Part shown: one piece after another, positions 5,555-7,096 of the stretch | Layout of the letters: each line of letters starts with the position of its first letter | Position numbering within the stretch: the stretch's first letter is position 1 | Assembly: GCA_030621075.1 (NCBI GenBank) | Contig: JAUXII010000044.1 | Location: 1 to 7,096 of the forward strand | Source: Lentimicrobiaceae bacterium | Lineage (GTDB): Bacteria; Bacteroidota; Bacteroidia; Bacteroidales; JAGONC01 | Length of the DNA: 7,096 nucleotides | Direction: 5' to 3' | Translations under genes and position numbers: made by a program | The notes under the pieces: model-generated | Databases searched by the model: none | What the model was told of the DNA's origin: nothing | The model's input: only the letters and a program-made list of their open reading frames with translations

Positions 5555-6715
5555 TTATTTTAGCAACACCATTTTTGTAACGGCCCTTACCTTTTTATCG
5601 ACAATGAGTTTGGCATAAAAAACACCCGGGGGGAAACCTTTTGCATTCCAAACTATGGAAGATTGATGCCTGGAAACAGAAAAACATTGAATTTTTTGTC
5701 CATTCATAGTATAGATTTCAATTTCACTGTTTCCCGGGAGAGGATCGAATGATATTGTGGTTGTGTTTTTAAAGGGATTGGGATAGTTGGACAGATTTAC
5801 TTTGTGAAAAGCAACATCATTGAAACCGGCGTTTCCCGAACCAATAAATTTCAAGGCAACGGGGCGGTGGTCGGAAATATTTGCATCGTATTCATACATT
5901 CCACCAGGAAGATACTCATCAATTTTAATGGTCCGGATATCGGAGTTATCATCTTCGAATTCATCAAATAGTTCATTCGTAATCAATATGTGATCAATAT
6001 GGGAAGGCCACCCCGGATAAGACCATCCTGAACTGCTTCCCTCTGCAATATCCATATCGGGAAACAGATAGTTTTCGTCATCATCTAAAAAGGCCGTAAA
6101 TACATTATTAGCCGGGTTGTCAATAAGTATATCATTGAGATCACCCAACATGATTACCTTGTCATTCGGATAATAGGAGTTAATATACTCTTCCAGCAAG
6201 TTACAGGCATCGAACCGCCTCGTTTCTTCATCCCATGGATCGTTAAGATTTAGAATTTCATCGCCGCAACATTTCAAATGATTATTGATAATAATCATGT
6301 TCTCATTTTTGTAATTCATTTCCATCACCAATGGAGCTCTTGGAAAAGCACGCCATAAGGTTGTATATATCTCAAAAATATCCAACACCTCAATTTCATC
6401 ACTTTTGTATATGTAAGCCAGTCCCAAATATTCGCTATCAACATAATACCCATCCCATCCATCGAGGTTTTCCACCATTTCCACAAAACAGGATTTGATA
6501 TCAATTTCCTGCAAGGCAATCAGGTCAATATCAAGGGCCTCAATTATTTGAGATACATAATCGACAGTAATTTGTCCGTTTTTGGGGAACCATTCAATAT
6601 TCCATGTCATTATCTCAAATGTACTATCTGTACCAAAGGATAGGTCGTCGATGCTTTGCGCAGATAAATGGAACCCGGTTATTAGAAAGGCAATTACTAG
6701 TATGGCTTTTTGCAT
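5555..6715 (-). CDS. Secreted endonuclease/exonuclease/phosphatase-family hydrolase with T9SS sorting domain
   Basis: From ATG 6715 this is 386 residues. Residues 1-20 are a signal peptide ending LSAQ. The EEP domain (about 33-293) shows all family hallmarks: TWNIEW with metal-ligand N39, LQEI with E70, NNHLK with H146, GDLND with D192/N194, SHIDHILIT with H239/D241, and SDHRPV with catalytic D282/H283. About 304-386 is a T9SS type A sorting domain (LSNYPNPFKNTT, a central IEIYTMNGQKI strand, then GVFYAKLIVDKK) and the final KMVLLK. It is therefore a predicted Mg2+-dependent phosphodiesterase, probably an extracellular or surface nuclease; phosphatase or lipid phosphodiesterase activity is also possible within the fold. 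A GTG two codons upstream (6721) is an alternative start, but ATG 6715 gives a cleaner signal peptide. The hipBA operon is 574 bases downstream, so co-transcription is unlikely. Confidence 0.92.
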   Translation of the reverse strand: MQKAILVIAFLITGFHLSAQSIDDLSFGTDSTFEIMTWNIEWFPKNGQITVDYVSQIIEALDIDLIALQEIDIKSCFVEMVENLDGWDGYYVDSEYLGLAYIYKSDEIEVLDIFEIYTTLWRAFPRAPLVMEMNYKNENMIIINNHLKCCGDEILNLNDPWDEETRRFDACNLLEEYINSYYPNDKVIMLGDLNDILIDNPANNVFTAFLDDDENYLFPDMDIAEGSSSGWSYPGWPSHIDHILITNELFDEFEDDNSDIRTIKIDEYLPGGMYEYDANISDHRPVALKFIGSGNAGFNDVAFHKVNLSNYPNPFKNTTTISFDPLPGNSEIEIYTMNGQKIQCFSVSRHQSSIVWNAKGFPPGVFYAKLIVDKKVRAVTKMVLLK

Positions 6716-6800
6716 TTTCACGCGGTTAAAGTAATATTTTTTTTAAAACCAGGCCTTATAAGGCGGGGATATGCATAGCTCTTCACATAATATGTATGAA
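6716..6800. other. Short intergenic region upstream of the nuclease gene, with a 12-bp palindrome
   Basis: The 85 bases hold GCCTTATAAGGC (6753-6764), a perfect 12-bp palindrome, followed in the minus direction by TTTTAAAAAAAA. The palindrome could be an operator or a weak terminator for the upstream remnant. Its loop-free geometry leaves only about 4 stem pairs as RNA, so a terminator is doubtful. No exact TAnnTTTG element is present for the nuclease. Confidence 0.35.
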
Positions 6801-7079
6801 TCAATCCTTTACGCACCTGATTGAATTCCCTGACATTTTATAGTCGAAATCACGAAAGGTTTCTGCGTTATCGTAATAACACCATCCGTCATAAGCAGAG
6901 TTGTTTCTCCATTGTGTATAATCAGTTATTTCTTTGCCGGAAATCTCATAAGCCAGGTTTTTGGCAAACCATACCTGGTCACCAATATTCCAACCTTTCA
7001 GATGGTACGCTGGTTTAAGAAGAATAGGAGCATTATGAGTCGGTTTAAGGTGGTGTGAGAGGTGCACCAGGGGGGGTTA
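6801..7079 (-). pseudogene. Remnant of a FISUMP-domain (Fibrobacter succinogenes major paralogous domain) protein
   Basis: The frame runs from a TAA near 7079 to TGA at 6801. It contains NIGDQVWFAKNLAYEISGKE and GWCYYDNAE, the first third of a FISUMP domain, and ends FDYKMSGNSIRCVKD, its typical last residues (usually '..G.SVRCV+D'). The central portion usually lying between these, including the GWHVPTD-type and WSS-type motifs, is missing, so DNAE joins almost directly to the terminal block. No ATG precedes the domain in frame; the only candidate start is GTG 7067, and a stop lies just upstream. A 7-C run on the minus strand (7070-7076) precedes it, and a short Pro-rich frame (ASEPLTPPGAPLTPP) crosses the window edge in a different register, ending at 7045. 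FISUMP proteins are mostly exported lipoprotein-like surface proteins of unknown role. A decayed copy is the best reading. Confidence 0.68.
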
Positions 7080-7096
7080 ATGGCTCACTGGCCGCC

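Noticed and set aside
5379..5618. Open plus-strand frame of 79 codons with a charged, Lys/Glu-rich translation
   Set aside because: It is a by-product of the purine-rich heptad array and runs into the end of the nuclease gene on the other strand. It has no start context or family resemblance.

Overview
The window looks like a chromosomal segment of a member of the Bacteroidota, probably an environmental relative of the Bacteroidales or Marinilabiliales. Four things point there. Two proteins carry type IX secretion (T9SS) type A C-terminal sorting domains. Intergenic regions contain TAnnTTTG-type -7 promoter elements. A FISUMP-domain remnant is present. The DNA is AT-rich with A/T-rich translation starts. 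Genus-level placement is not possible from the sequence alone. All recognisable coding DNA is on the minus strand, so transcription runs from high to low coordinates.

Layout from right to left. At 6801-7079 lies a decayed FISUMP-domain gene with the centre of the domain missing. At 5555-6715 is an intact secreted endonuclease/exonuclease/phosphatase-fold hydrolase with a T9SS tail. At 4981-5554 is a 574-bp gene-free stretch with an unusual repeat structure: a 212-bp array with about 7-bp periodicity of GA dinucleotides (5340-5551), an AT-rich filler, a 79-bp quasi-palindrome built of about 9-bp units (5117-5195), a short perfect hairpin (5060-5080), and then the promoter/operator region of a toxin-antitoxin operon. 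At 3409-4980 is an intact hipBA module: a 100-residue HTH antitoxin followed directly by a 422-residue HipA-family kinase. Fifteen bases after hipA, at 2565-3393, begins the wreck of a large membrane protein with C-terminal TPRs. It has lost internal blocks and changes reading frame at least twice. At 1-2414 is a long open gene that runs off the left edge: an exported serine beta-lactamase-like hydrolase fused to a beta-sandwich linker, a class I amidotransferase-like domain and a T9SS sorting domain.

The window therefore mixes surface or secreted enzymes (hydrolase, nuclease) with an accessory hipBA cassette, two gene remnants and dispersed-repeat DNA. Nothing shows that these genes form one pathway. 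The only convincing functional unit is hipBA with its upstream operator-like repeats. The least explained structure is the paired 9-bp and 7-bp periodic repeats between hipB and the nuclease gene.
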